A stretch of 24,227 bases of DNA from CAZPWQ01 sp964590495 (GTDB lineage Bacteria > Bacteroidota > Rhodothermia > Balneolales > Balneolaceae). This document shows, piece after piece, positions 7,158-16,395 of this stretch. The translations under genes and the position numbers were made by a program. How positions within the stretch are numbered: position 1 is the first letter of the stretch; each line of letters starts with the position of its first letter. The stretch lies in the NCBI GenBank assembly GCA_964590495.1, contig CAZPWQ010000049.1, positions 1 through 24,227 of the forward strand, written 5' to 3'. The notes below the pieces were generated by a model. That model was not told the DNA's origin. It was given only the letters and a program-made list of their open reading frames with translations, and made no database searches.

Positions 7158-7619
7158 TTACTTCTGAAATTTTACCGGCAATATTACCTCCCATGAGCCT
7201 GCTTGTGCAAATTCGAAGGTTATTTTTACGGAATCACTTTCACTTAATTCACGATTCAGTTGCATCAGCATAATATGCTTTCCACCAGGTTCCAGGTCCA
7301 TTGATGAACCTGATTTAATGGTGAAATCACTAACGGCATTCATTTCTGTCAAACCATCTCTTTCGGTGGTTTCATGCAGCGAAGCCCTTTCCGAAATATT
7401 ACTTGACAATTCGACTAGTGTATCATCAGTAGCAGTTCCATTGGTAATACGCAGGTAAGCGGCACTGTTGCCGCCTTCGGAACCCGCACGAGCCCATCCG
7501 TTACTGAACTCATACCTGCCCAATATTACATTTTCATCCCGTGTCTCATTATCGTCCGTATTACAACCGGTCATGAAAAGAAACAGAATTGCTAAACCAG
7601 CTGAATATAAAGTTTTCAT
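7158..7619 (-). CDS. PCu(A)C periplasmic copper chaperone lipoprotein
   Basis: A 153-residue lipoprotein: signal helix LAILFLFMTGC with lipidated Cys19, then a cupredoxin-like PCu(A)C domain. The copper site matches the family pattern H-x10-M-x21-H-x-M exactly, as His82, Met93, His115 and Met117. Family members bind Cu(I) in the periplasm and deliver it to the CuA site of cytochrome oxidase or work alongside SCO proteins. The frame has a TTG directly before the ATG; the ATG at 7619 is the better start. It begins a few bases after the SCO stop codon, implying coupled translation in the operon CDF-SCO-PCuAC, where it is last. A repeat element lies downstream. Confidence 0.92.
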   Translation of the reverse strand: MKTLYSAGLAILFLFMTGCNTDDNETRDENVILGRYEFSNGWARAGSEGGNSAAYLRITNGTATDDTLVELSSNISERASLHETTERDGLTEMNAVSDFTIKSGSSMDLEPGGKHIMLMQLNRELSESDSVKITFEFAQAGSWEVILPVKFQK

Positions 7620-7625
7620 CAAGGT

Positions 7626-8228
7626 CTATTTCAGTTTTTGGATGTCTTCAATTACATGTTCCGGACGTACATAACTGCCGGGATACTCAAAACGCACTCT
7701 TCCCTGCTTGTCCATCACTAATATGCGATTAGTGTGTTTCATATTATAGCGATCAGGATTGTCCTTCAGCGAATCCGGCTGTACTTTTTCTGCAAAGATA
7801 TCAAAATCATCCAATACGGCATTTATGCTTGTGGTATCTCCGGTCAATAATGTGAATTGATCATTCAGACCGAATGTATCTTTATATTTTTTCAGGATTG
7901 AAGGAGTGTCACGTTCAGGATCAAATGTAAATTCCAAAAAGCTGATATTTGCGGTATCCGTAAGGTTATCCTGAATGTTTCTCATATTGGCGGTAATAGC
8001 CGGACATATATCGGGGCAATGGGTAAACATGAATGAAACGATTTGAATCTTTCCCGTGAAATCTGCAGGATATTCCACGCTCAGGCTGTCTTCGTTCAGC
8101 AATTCGTATGACGAACCGCTGAGATCATGGATAACTTCGGGACCATCACACGAACTAATAAGAACCGTCAATATGCAAATGAAAATGATCAGGTTAACAT
8201 TTAAACTAGTTGCAGGGGCTTTCAGCAT
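7626..8228 (-). CDS. SCO1/SenC family copper chaperone / thiol protein, lipoprotein
   Basis: About 200 residues from the ATG at 8228. That start gives a clean lipoprotein signal ending in VLISSC (Cys27); the frame is open further upstream to 8279, but that extension lies inside the CDF gene. The thioredoxin-like SCO domain shows FTHCPDICP with the copper-binding cysteines Cys71 and Cys75, FTFDPERDTP, and the third ligand His165 in MKHTNRI. SCO proteins deliver copper to or reduce the CuA site of cytochrome oxidase in the periplasm. The start overlaps the end of the CDF gene by 23 bases and the stop is just upstream of the PCuAC start, so all three are one transcript. No oxidase gene is in the window. 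Confidence 0.92.
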   Translation of the reverse strand: MLKAPATSLNVNLIIFICILTVLISSCDGPEVIHDLSGSSYELLNEDSLSVEYPADFTGKIQIVSFMFTHCPDICPAITANMRNIQDNLTDTANISFLEFTFDPERDTPSILKKYKDTFGLNDQFTLLTGDTTSINAVLDDFDIFAEKVQPDSLKDNPDRYNMKHTNRILVMDKQGRVRFEYPGSYVRPEHVIEDIQKLK

Positions 8229-9123
8229 ATTCTTCACAAGGTTCAAATTCAAATTCAAGCGTAGAGTGATGAATGCCAAACCTGGAACTTAACAGCTGCT
8301 TCAGGGATGTTTTTATCGTTTCCATCTCCTTCATATCATTTTTATCAATCACAATATGGCTTTCAAGCAGAATATTTTGCTCATCCAGGCGCCAGACATG
8401 TACGTGGTGTGAATCATATACTCCCGGCACAGCATTCATCGAGGTTCGGATATTATCAATGTCTATATCAGACGGTGTACTTTCCATCAAAATATCAATC
8501 GTTTCGCGTAGCATATAATAACTTTGCCACAAAATATAGCCCGCTATAATCAGCGTAAGAATAGTGTCAACAATATAAAACTGGTAATACAGGATGATAA
8601 AACCGGCAATGATGACACCAACCGATGACAGAGCATCCGACATTATATGAATATAGGCACTTCGAATGTTGATATTTTCACCGGAACTGCGGTACAGCAG
8701 GACAGCCGTAATTACATTTCCTGCCAGACCTATAATTGCAACCACAAACATTACCAGCCCGTCAATCGGCTGTGGATTGTAAAATCGCTCGATACCTTCT
8801 TTAATCAGGAAAAGAGCTATAATCACCAGCGTGATAAGATTGATAAACGCACCAATAATTTCTGCCCGCTGATAACCGAATGTTTTATCCTGGTTGGCAT
8901 TACGTTTTGAGATTTTGCGGGCAACAAGACTGATACTTAGTGATGCAGTATCGTTCAGGTTGTGGAGGGCATCTGAGAGCAGAGCCAGGCTTCCCGAAAT
9001 TATTCCGCCGATAAATTCAGCCAGTGTGATGGCCAGGTTCAGTATAATCGAAATCCATAGCCGTCCTTCGGTTTGGTTTTCACCGTGGTGGTGATGATGG
9101 CCGTGGTGATGCGATTTTGACAT
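8206..9123 (-). CDS. CDF family divalent cation exporter (CzcD/ZitB-like)
   Basis: A 305-residue cation diffusion facilitator. It opens with a His-rich tail (SKSHHHGHHHHHG, residues 2-14), followed by six membrane helices. The transport site is visible as LLSDALHNLND (His54-x3-Asp58, helix 2) and SAYIHIMSDALSS (His-x3-Asp, helix 5). The C-terminal cytoplasmic domain has HHVHVWRLDEQNI and ends with extra Cys residues (EPCEEYAESPCN). The double HxxxD arrangement is typical of zinc-exporting CDFs; protons are the counter-ion. The start chosen is the ATG at 9123, directly before the His tail, although the frame continues to 9156. It is first in an operon with two copper chaperones; its metal could be zinc or cobalt, and copper is not expected for the family. 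Confidence 0.92.
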   Translation of the reverse strand: MSKSHHHGHHHHHGENQTEGRLWISIILNLAITLAEFIGGIISGSLALLSDALHNLNDTASLSISLVARKISKRNANQDKTFGYQRAEIIGAFINLITLVIIALFLIKEGIERFYNPQPIDGLVMFVVAIIGLAGNVITAVLLYRSSGENINIRSAYIHIMSDALSSVGVIIAGFIILYYQFYIVDTILTLIIAGYILWQSYYMLRETIDILMESTPSDIDIDNIRTSMNAVPGVYDSHHVHVWRLDEQNILLESHIVIDKNDMKEMETIKTSLKQLLSSRFGIHHSTLEFEFEPCEEYAESPCN

Positions 9124-9558
9124 AAACGTTTCTCTGTTATTAATCTTGTAAAACAATACAAAGGTTAAATTAAGAATAAATGAAGGAACATGAGGTATAC
9201 TTTTTGAGGCTTATTTTCAGTGCCAGTCTTTTCAGAGTAAAGGCACGATGCAGGTATATCTTTTGTTGATTTAGCATCCCCGGACACTTTCAAGAGACCT
9301 ACTTTTCTTGTTTAAGACCAGTCATAGAAACTTAATATAAAACCACTCTATAATATACGACGATCAGCTACTACCTTTGAGAGCATACAATTTCTTTGAT
9401 GGTTTGAGCTAATGCGTTATTATTTCTTACTCTTGATGCACTCAGCGTTTGAATTTGAAAAAACTATTAATTAATTCCCATAGAGCAAATAACACACTCC
9501 TTAATCTGTCACGTCGCTAAAGCAGTACGTTCGGAAAGTGGGTGCAGGGGTGGCTGAT
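9124..9558. other. Divergent promoter region between the CDF operon and tamAB
   Basis: About 435 bases separating two divergent transcription units, so both promoters should lie here. On the minus strand TTTAACCTTTG around 9158-9168 resembles the Bacteroidota -7 element for the CDF operon, but the spacing is not ideal. On the plus strand GGGGTGG, about 7 bases before the ATG at 9559, is a plausible ribosome binding site. No heptamer array or family A/B repeat was found. No gene is supported; a short open stretch on the minus strand near 9385-9470 is too small to call. Confidence 0.45.
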
Positions 9559-11571
9559 ATGCAAAGAATCATGTTGTTATATGTAAATCTAACCGCTCAA
9601 CGGGATACTTTATTTTATCATAAAAGCATTTCTGTGTTATCAGTATTTAAATTCGGAAAAATCTTATTTATTGCATCAGTTTTAAATCTGGGGTTTTTTA
9701 TACCACCTTCTGCTATGGGAATTTCCTCAGATTTTGATGCTGATGTACCGCCACAAGTTTGGAGTGTAGATTTCGAGGGGAATCAGACATTTCCAAATAT
9801 GGTTCTGAATAATAACATATCAACCGAGGCGCCTACTATTTTTGGTAAGCTCAAGTTCTGGAACCGTTTTAATTACGAACTGAATGAAACCGAAGTTAAA
9901 AAAGATATTATACGCTTGCGAAACTATTATCAGCGCCGCGGTTTTGTTAATGCAGAGGTCAGCTATCGCATCGAAACGGGCAATAAGGAATGGAAAAAGA
10001 ATATCATTTTTGTGATCGATGAGAATGTTCCGGTGAGAATAGAGAACCTGAAGTACAATATAGAGACTGAAAAGGTTGCAGTTGAAGAGGTGGCTGAAAG
10101 CGAATCTTTTAAGCGAGTACAAAGGCAACACATTTTACAGCCCGGCAACCGGTACCAGGGAATAAATGAACCTGAAGTAGTAGGACGTTTTCAGGATGTG
10201 CTTAAAAATCTCGGATTCCCTTATGCTGAAGTTAATATAATAGCTGATGTAGATACGTCCGCACTTACGGCAGATTTGACTATTGAAGCTGTTACCGGTC
10301 CGCGGGCTTATATCGACTCTATTCAGGTAGAAGGGGCTCAATCCCTGGATAAAGATTATATAGTCAGGGAAGCTGCTTTAAGCGAAGGCGAAATGTATAC
10401 CATGGATAAAATACAGGATGCACAGCAGCAGGTATTCAACCATCATATGTTTCGCTTTGCAACAATCGCCATACCCGAACAACCCCGCGATTCTTCCCTG
10501 ACACTGAATATGAGGATAAAAGAAAATGAACTGCGGTCAGTAGAATTACTCGCCGGTTTTGGTACGGAAGAAAAACTTCGCGGCCGGGTCAGCTGGATGC
10601 ACCGCAATGTCTTTAAAAAAGGGCACCGCTTTACGAGCAGTGTCCGGGCTTCTTTTATAGAGCAGACATTAAGTCTCAACTATCTGTTTCCCTATTTCTA
10701 CAATACGAAAAGCAGTATTGTGATCTCTCCTTTCATCCAGCATCTGCTCGAAGGAGGATACGAACTTTATCAGGGGGGAGTAACCAACAGTTATATTTAT
10801 CGGTACAGCCAGTATACTACTGCTTCTGCAGCATATGAATTCACTAAAAACATTGAGCTTACCCAGCAGTCAAATGCCAGTTTGCCGGATACCACACGAG
10901 AATTTGATTTATCGTCTTTTCAGTTCAGTGCTTTATACAGTGAGGGACTGGGAAGACAGAGTAGGGGCTGGATGATTCAACCCTCCGCTGAAATCTCAGG
11001 TCTTTTTGGAATGGCGACATTTGAATTTCAGAAATTGTCCCTTGATGTTCGTCGTTTTACGCAACTTAGCAGTTCAACTACACTGGCCACCAGGATACAG
11101 GGCGGGGGTATTTTTAATGTTTCAAGCGATTCTTTACCCGTTAATGTCCGTTTTTATCTTGGGGGAACCAACTCTGTTCGCGGGTGGTTTAGACAGGAAC
11201 TGGGCCCCAAACGTGTTATTACCGAAAACGGTAATTTTGTCGAATATATCCCGGTCGGCGGCCGGTCATTCTTCAGCTTTAACCTTGAGTTACGTCAGGA
11301 GTTAAATTCTTTTATCCGGGGATTCGGAGTAGCAGGTTTTCTGGACGGTGGACAGGTATGGCGTTCCGTCAGAAGTATCGGAGAAACACGTCCGCTGCAA
11401 TTCGGGGCCGGCGGCGGAATTCGTTACCAGTCGCCGATCGGACCTTTACGTATTGATATCGGGTATAAGATAAATCCGACAGAAACAGATGTGGATATTT
11501 ACCGCGGAGAAGATTTCGGTAATGCCTGGAGTAGAATTGGAATTCACCTAAGTATCGGGCAAGCATTTTGA
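9559..11571 (+). CDS. tamA: Omp85 family outer-membrane protein, TamA-like
   Basis: About 670 residues from the ATG at 9559; the frame is open to a GTG at 9538. A hydrophobic export segment (FGKILFIASVLNLGFFIPPSAMG) comes after an unusually long leader, so the true start may be further in. Periplasmic POTRA repeats follow, the first beginning VWSVDFEGNQTFP and the last YIDSIQVEGAQSLDKDYI. A C-terminal Omp85 barrel (about 330-670) carries the loop-6 motif GGTNSVRGWFRQELGP, here VRGW rather than the usual VRGF/Y, and ends in a Phe as BAM substrates do. The gene directly precedes tamB, identifying it as TamA rather than BamA. TamA with TamB works in envelope assembly and lipid or protein transport between membranes. 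Confidence 0.9.
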   Translation: MQRIMLLYVNLTAQRDTLFYHKSISVLSVFKFGKILFIASVLNLGFFIPPSAMGISSDFDADVPPQVWSVDFEGNQTFPNMVLNNNISTEAPTIFGKLKFWNRFNYELNETEVKKDIIRLRNYYQRRGFVNAEVSYRIETGNKEWKKNIIFVIDENVPVRIENLKYNIETEKVAVEEVAESESFKRVQRQHILQPGNRYQGINEPEVVGRFQDVLKNLGFPYAEVNIIADVDTSALTADLTIEAVTGPRAYIDSIQVEGAQSLDKDYIVREAALSEGEMYTMDKIQDAQQQVFNHHMFRFATIAIPEQPRDSSLTLNMRIKENELRSVELLAGFGTEEKLRGRVSWMHRNVFKKGHRFTSSVRASFIEQTLSLNYLFPYFYNTKSSIVISPFIQHLLEGGYELYQGGVTNSYIYRYSQYTTASAAYEFTKNIELTQQSNASLPDTTREFDLSSFQFSALYSEGLGRQSRGWMIQPSAEISGLFGMATFEFQKLSLDVRRFTQLSSSTTLATRIQGGGIFNVSSDSLPVNVRFYLGGTNSVRGWFRQELGPKRVITENGNFVEYIPVGGRSFFSFNLELRQELNSFIRGFGVAGFLDGGQVWRSVRSIGETRPLQFGAGGGIRYQSPIGPLRIDIGYKINPTETDVDIYRGEDFGNAWSRIGIHLSIGQAF

Positions 11572-14500
11572 TGAGAGATAACAATGATATAAAAAATGGT
11601 GGTTTATCGCGTTGGATTAAGATACCGGCTTATTTCCTGCTGGGAGTGATCTTGCTGCTGGTTGTAGTGCGGTTATCACTTAAATCTACATGGGTGCATA
11701 ATTGGGTGAAGGATTATGTCGTTGAGATAGCAAATGAACAGCTTACAGCTGATTTGCAGATAGATAAGCTGAGCGGCGACCTATGGGGTGAAGTCACCCT
11801 GTCAGGAATACATCTTGTCGCCGATGATACTGTCGCTACAGCTGATACGGTTAGTGTTTCCTATAATATTACTAGTTATTTTGGTGATGCTTTTAATATC
11901 AATGAAATAACGATCAGAAAGCCGAATGTAAATGTAATTGAAGAAGGGGATACGTGGAATATTGCCAATCTCACAGTTCCTCCAGAAGAGCCGGCCGCAG
12001 ATTCTGAACCTTTCCGGTTTCGTATCCAAAACATAGAGATCGAAGATGGCTTTATTTTCTTTTATGCTCCTTCAGTACTGGCAGATTCATCACTGCAGGT
12101 AACAAATACTTCGCTGGATGGAAGTATTTCTTATTACGGAGATCTGTACGACGCCCGGTTGAAAAGCCTCACCTTCCAACTTGAAAATACCCGGCTTGAA
12201 AATTCTGTTACGATTGAAACTTCAGCCTCGGCCGATGAGAAATCAATAACACTTGATAAACTGGTACTTGCAACCGGACAGTCATTTCTGACAACCTCCG
12301 GGAATATGGACCGGGCTGATTCTGTTACGGCCTTAACCATGCAGGGAGAGCCTGTCGCATGGCAGGATATTGCCGCCTATACGGAGAATATACCGCTGGA
12401 ACAAAATCTTGAAGTTGACCTGGGTATCAAAGGCTCGTTAAAGGAGTTTGAGGTAGAGGTCGGTATGCGGGGTGAAGGTCTTGATTCTCTCCGGTTTGCA
12501 GGTGGAGTGAAAATGGATTCCACCTTTTCTATCCATTTTCTCAGGATGAATGTCGCCCGAATAGATCCCGCCATTCTGATCGGAGATACAACTATGCCGG
12601 TGATTACAAATTTACATGCTGAATTTGCAGGGGATATAACACCGGCTGATTACCGGCAGAGCAATGGGAAACTCACTTTCTCAATTGACGATATCAAACA
12701 GGATGACTACAACCTGTCGGCGGTTAATGGCTTGTTTGATCTGCAGTCAGGTTCGCTGAACGGGAACCTTGAAGCACGCAATGGTGCGCAGCAGCTATCT
12801 ACTGTACTTCAGGCAACAGGCATCTGGGCGGAAGAGCCGTCCGTAGTTTTTAATTTAAACGGCCGGAATATCAACCCGGCCTATTGGTCTCAAAATAAGG
12901 AGTTATCCGGTGCTGTGAATTTCGCTGCCACAGCGTCGGGGAAAGGATGGTATCCGAAGGAGAGACAGTGGGACTATTCATTGAACATGCAAAACAGCCG
13001 CCTTATGGAGCAGGAGATAGGAGCCGTGCAACTGGACGGGCGTTTCAACCTGGAATCTGTAACAGCAAATGGCTTTATAAGATTAATAGAAAGCAGGTTG
13101 AATGTTGATGTGTCTGCTGAAAATCTAACTGATGTGCCGGAATATGACTACAAACTGAATTTTACGGATTATGATATATCTGACTTAGCCGGGAACAATG
13201 AATATTCCTCTTCATTGGCAGGGCAACTTTCCGGCAAGGGGCGTGGTGTTACCCCGGAGACGATACAAATGAATTCAAGTATCCGAATTGATTCATCAAT
13301 AATAAATGGAGAAATGATCAATTATTTTTCCGGCGATTTTGAAATTCGTGATACTCTGCTGATTGTTGAAGATGCACAGCTGGAGAGTACGATAGCCGAT
13401 GCTACTTTTGATGCCAGATACCACCTTCTCCGTAGCTATGATCAGGATAATCAGCTGGCATTTAATCTTGAACTGAAGGATGTTCAATCGCTGTCGCCGC
13501 TTGCGGGAGCCGACACCTTACAGGCCGAAGGTATCATAGAAGGTACGTTGAATCCCGCTCCTGAGAACACATTGAAGTTTACCGGGAGTATTAACCTGCA
13601 AAATCTGGTTTATAATAACATTAAATCGACAGGGGCACAGGGTGACGGGGAAGTACTATTTAAAGAAAATCCGGAATATGATCTGGATCTTAACCTTGCA
13701 AAACCTGAATTGCCGGCCGTAGTTTTACAGGATCTGCGGTTGACAAGCAATGGGTCTCTTTCTGATGAAGGTCCCAGAGGAAGTTTTATGTTACAGTTCA
13801 GCAGTACACAGGAAGGTGAAATTGTGCATTCAGGTTCTTATGAGGTTTCCTCAGACACTGTAAATGTTCAAACTACCCAGCTGGATATTTCCAGCCAGCT
13901 GCGCACCTTAAGCCTGCAACAGCCGTTCTCTGTTGTTTTGGCCGGTAATTCAATCAGGACAGATACCTTGAGGTTGACATCAGAAGATGGTGCTACACTG
14001 GAACTCGCCGTGCCGTATGCTGATTCCGCCCGGCAAACAGGATATTTACGGGGAGAGTCCCTTAACACAACAGCTATTCAGAATATCTTGCTGGAGGAAG
14101 CCTTTTTTGAAGGATATCTGTCAGGTGAATTCCAATTTGCCCGCGAAGATACGGTACTAGAAGCGACGGGCGATCTGCTGTTATCGGAATTTAACTACCA
14201 GGACACCCGTTTCGACTCGCTATCTGTGGCAACAGAAATTAATAACGAGCGTCTTTCGGGAACAATGGTAGTGACAGAGAGCGGGCAACGAATTATTGAC
14301 GCGAAGGCTGATATCCCTTTTAAATTGGGAGATCCAGAACAGTTCAGCGAAACGTTTTTTGATGAACCGGTTTTGGGAGAACTTGAAGTAAAACCAATTG
14401 CTTTAGATCGTTTTCAGAAGCTGTTGGAAGATTATGGTATTGAAAATACCGAAGGAATTCTCAGCTTTAATGGACACCTGGAGGGCAAGGCAGGGAATCC

Positions 14501-16034
14501 TGAGTTTTCAGCTAATGTGAAATTGGAAAAGGCCATACTGTCAGGTGTTTCTGTCGATTCCTTAACTGCCAATATGAATTATCTGCACAAATTATCAGTG
14601 CTTAAAGTAGATGCATCTGTAGTTTCATTGCAGCAGAAGGCAGCTGAAGTTAACACCGAAATTCCGTTGTATATAGACCTGGAATCGTTTGAAGTCCGTT
14701 TGCCCGAAGAGGATGATCCTATTACTGCAAATATCAATACCAATGGCTTTAATCTGGCTGCTCTGAATGATTTTCTGGACAACGAACAAGTAAGTAATAT
14801 AGAAGGAGAGCTGAATGGGAACGTACAAATTAAAGGTACTGTCGGTGATCTTAAAACCGACGGAAAAATGGCTTTGAAGGGTGGTTCTGTAAGATTGGTT
14901 CCGGCCGAAATAACAATAGAACGCATAAGGTCAGAGCTATTATTTGAACCGGACCAGTTGACACTGGCAAATTTTACAGCCCGAAGCGGCAGGGGCCGTT
15001 TGAATGCCGAGGGCAGGATGGAGCTGGAAAAACTTGTGCCCGGTGATATGGATATTCGTATCACGGCAAGTAATTTCCGTGCTGTGAATAGCTCCGAATT
15101 CAACGCAGTTATAAATATGGATGTCCGCTCACGGGGAACGCTTACACAACCTAAAATGACCGGTGACCTCATTTTTGTCAACGGTTTTGCAGAACTGGAT
15201 AATTTTGGTGAAAAATCAGTTGAAAATGTAGAACTTGATTCCCCGGCTGAGGATCAAACCAGCATCAGCCTATACGATTCATTGGCTCTTGAAATGAATG
15301 TCACATTTAACCGGCGTTTCTTTATCCGAAATCAGCGTTTTCTTGAAATGGAAATCGAACTTGAAGGTGAGTTGGACCTCGTTAAGGAAAGCGGTAAAGA
15401 TTTGGAGCTTTTTGGTACAATGAATACTGCCGGTGGTTATGCCCGTCCGCTTGGCAAGCGCTTTGAACTGCAGGAAGGCAGTGTGACTTTTGCAGGCGAG
15501 CCGGCCAACCCGGAACTTGCGGTGCGAACTCGTTATACACCGCCCCAAACTCAGGAAGAAGTTATCATATGGTATATCATTGAAGGTACGGTCGAAAATC
15601 CCCAATTCACTTATGCAAGCGAACCGGAAATGGAGCTGGAGAATATCATCAGTTATACCTTGTTTGGGCAGCCTTTTTATGCTCTTGATTCCTGGAAACA
15701 AGTCGTGGCAAATTCAGGCAGTAACACCTCGGCAACAGATATGGCCCTGGATGTATTACTTGACAGAGTTGAAGCCCTGGCAACACAACGGCTGGGTATC
15801 GATGTCGTAAAAATCGATAATACACGCCAGGGTACAGAAAACGGAACATCAATTACTACCGGTTGGTATCTTAGTTCCCGGGCCTTTTTTGCGATTCAAA
15901 ACATTATTTCCGGCTCAACACCGGATACCGGGTTTCTGCTTGAATATCTGCTAATGAAAAATCTGAAGCTGATTATTCGCCAGGAAAACAGTTCTCATCA
16001 GGGGGTAAATCTTCAATGGAATTTCGATTATTAG
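11571..16034 (+). CDS. tamB: Translocation/assembly module protein TamB (DUF490)
   Basis: A protein of about 1487 residues: one N-terminal inner-membrane helix (PAYFLLGVILLLVVVRLSL), a very long repetitive beta-rich body typical of the AsmA-like/TamB superfamily, and a C-terminal DUF490 domain with SYTLFGQPF, ending in a hydrophobic beta-strand region. TamB spans the periplasm as a hydrophobic-groove beta-taco and docks on TamA's POTRA domains; it is implicated in phospholipid transport and autotransporter assembly. The ATG at 11571 overlaps the tamA stop in TGATG, so translation is coupled; a TTG just before is in frame but less likely. The length is within the usual range. The stop codon merges with a heptamer array. 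Confidence 0.93.
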   Translation: MRDNNDIKNGGLSRWIKIPAYFLLGVILLLVVVRLSLKSTWVHNWVKDYVVEIANEQLTADLQIDKLSGDLWGEVTLSGIHLVADDTVATADTVSVSYNITSYFGDAFNINEITIRKPNVNVIEEGDTWNIANLTVPPEEPAADSEPFRFRIQNIEIEDGFIFFYAPSVLADSSLQVTNTSLDGSISYYGDLYDARLKSLTFQLENTRLENSVTIETSASADEKSITLDKLVLATGQSFLTTSGNMDRADSVTALTMQGEPVAWQDIAAYTENIPLEQNLEVDLGIKGSLKEFEVEVGMRGEGLDSLRFAGGVKMDSTFSIHFLRMNVARIDPAILIGDTTMPVITNLHAEFAGDITPADYRQSNGKLTFSIDDIKQDDYNLSAVNGLFDLQSGSLNGNLEARNGAQQLSTVLQATGIWAEEPSVVFNLNGRNINPAYWSQNKELSGAVNFAATASGKGWYPKERQWDYSLNMQNSRLMEQEIGAVQLDGRFNLESVTANGFIRLIESRLNVDVSAENLTDVPEYDYKLNFTDYDISDLAGNNEYSSSLAGQLSGKGRGVTPETIQMNSSIRIDSSIINGEMINYFSGDFEIRDTLLIVEDAQLESTIADATFDARYHLLRSYDQDNQLAFNLELKDVQSLSPLAGADTLQAEGIIEGTLNPAPENTLKFTGSINLQNLVYNNIKSTGAQGDGEVLFKENPEYDLDLNLAKPELPAVVLQDLRLTSNGSLSDEGPRGSFMLQFSSTQEGEIVHSGSYEVSSDTVNVQTTQLDISSQLRTLSLQQPFSVVLAGNSIRTDTLRLTSEDGATLELAVPYADSARQTGYLRGESLNTTAIQNILLEEAFFEGYLSGEFQFAREDTVLEATGDLLLSEFNYQDTRFDSLSVATEINNERLSGTMVVTESGQRIIDAKADIPFKLGDPEQFSETFFDEPVLGELEVKPIALDRFQKLLEDYGIENTEGILSFNGHLEGKAGNPEFSANVKLEKAILSGVSVDSLTANMNYLHKLSVLKVDASVVSLQQKAAEVNTEIPLYIDLESFEVRLPEEDDPITANINTNGFNLAALNDFLDNEQVSNIEGELNGNVQIKGTVGDLKTDGKMALKGGSVRLVPAEITIERIRSELLFEPDQLTLANFTARSGRGRLNAEGRMELEKLVPGDMDIRITASNFRAVNSSEFNAVINMDVRSRGTLTQPKMTGDLIFVNGFAELDNFGEKSVENVELDSPAEDQTSISLYDSLALEMNVTFNRRFFIRNQRFLEMEIELEGELDLVKESGKDLELFGTMNTAGGYARPLGKRFELQEGSVTFAGEPANPELAVRTRYTPPQTQEEVIIWYIIEGTVENPQFTYASEPEMELENIISYTLFGQPFYALDSWKQVVANSGSNTSATDMALDVLLDRVEALATQRLGIDVVKIDNTRQGTENGTSITTGWYLSSRAFFAIQNIISGSTPDTGFLLEYLLMKNLKLIIRQENSSHQGVNLQWNFDY

Positions 16035-16075
16035 GGCAAAGGGCAGAGTGCATGGCGCATAGCGCAGGGCGATTG
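16034..16075. repeat. Heptanucleotide tandem array 2 (GCGCATA-like)
   Basis: Beginning on the last base of the tamB stop codon, consecutive 7-base units read GGGCAAA, GGGCAGA, GTGCATG, GCGCATA, GCGCAGG and a degenerate GCGATTG. The period is clear but the consensus is unrelated to the arrays at 1956 and 23871. It lies in the convergent tamB/merF junction, about 18 bases from the merF stop. Confidence 0.75.
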
Positions 16076-16092
16076 GAGTTTTGCAGAATTCC

Positions 16093-16362
16093 TCACCCGG
16101 GTTCTGGTTTGGAAGCCGGGTTTTTAGCACCATCATTCTTCTTTCTTTTCTTATGCACATAATATCCGAATGCTAATACAGCAAGACCGATAAAAAGAAT
16201 CGGCAGCACAACAATGTCGATGTAAGCCGTGTAGGCAGCCAGTCCGGCAAAAGCAAAGCCCCACAGCAGCAAGGGAGTAAAACAGCATATCGCTGCCACC
16301 AGACTTGTCCAGAATCCGGTTTTCGTGTATTTGTTATAATTGATAAAATCGAATTTTGACAT
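16093..16362 (-). CDS. merF: Mercury transport protein MerF-like
   Basis: An 89-residue inner-membrane protein with two hydrophobic helices (about 15-45 and 48-68) and a positively charged tail. The first helix holds AAICCFTPLLLWGF, with the vicinal Cys pair and CCFTP motif of MerF/MerT transporters, followed by GLAAYTAYIDIVVLPILF, matching the MerF pattern. Such proteins carry Hg(II) into the cytoplasm for reduction. Classical MerF has a second Cys pair near the C-terminus; none is present here, so the handoff to MerA may be direct. The gene lies 33 bases downstream of merA and is last in the arsR-merA-merF operon. Confidence 0.87.
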   Translation of the reverse strand: MSKFDFINYNKYTKTGFWTSLVAAICCFTPLLLWGFAFAGLAAYTAYIDIVVLPILFIGLAVLAFGYYVHKKRKKNDGAKNPASKPEPG

Positions 16363-16395
16363 GGTTTTTATAAGTTTTGAAGCATTATCTTATTT

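Noticed and set aside
9157..9537. Possible insertion-sequence remnant between the CDF operon and tamA
   Set aside because: A 28-codon open tail on the minus strand has no transposase motif, and no terminal inverted repeats or target duplication could be seen.
9559..11571. BamA (main outer-membrane assembly protein)
   Set aside because: It appears shorter than BamA with fewer POTRA domains, and it is translationally coupled to tamB.
14579..15181. Open frame of 200 codons on the minus strand inside tamB
   Set aside because: Ser/Arg-rich low-complexity translation typical of antisense shadows; tamB is continuous through it.
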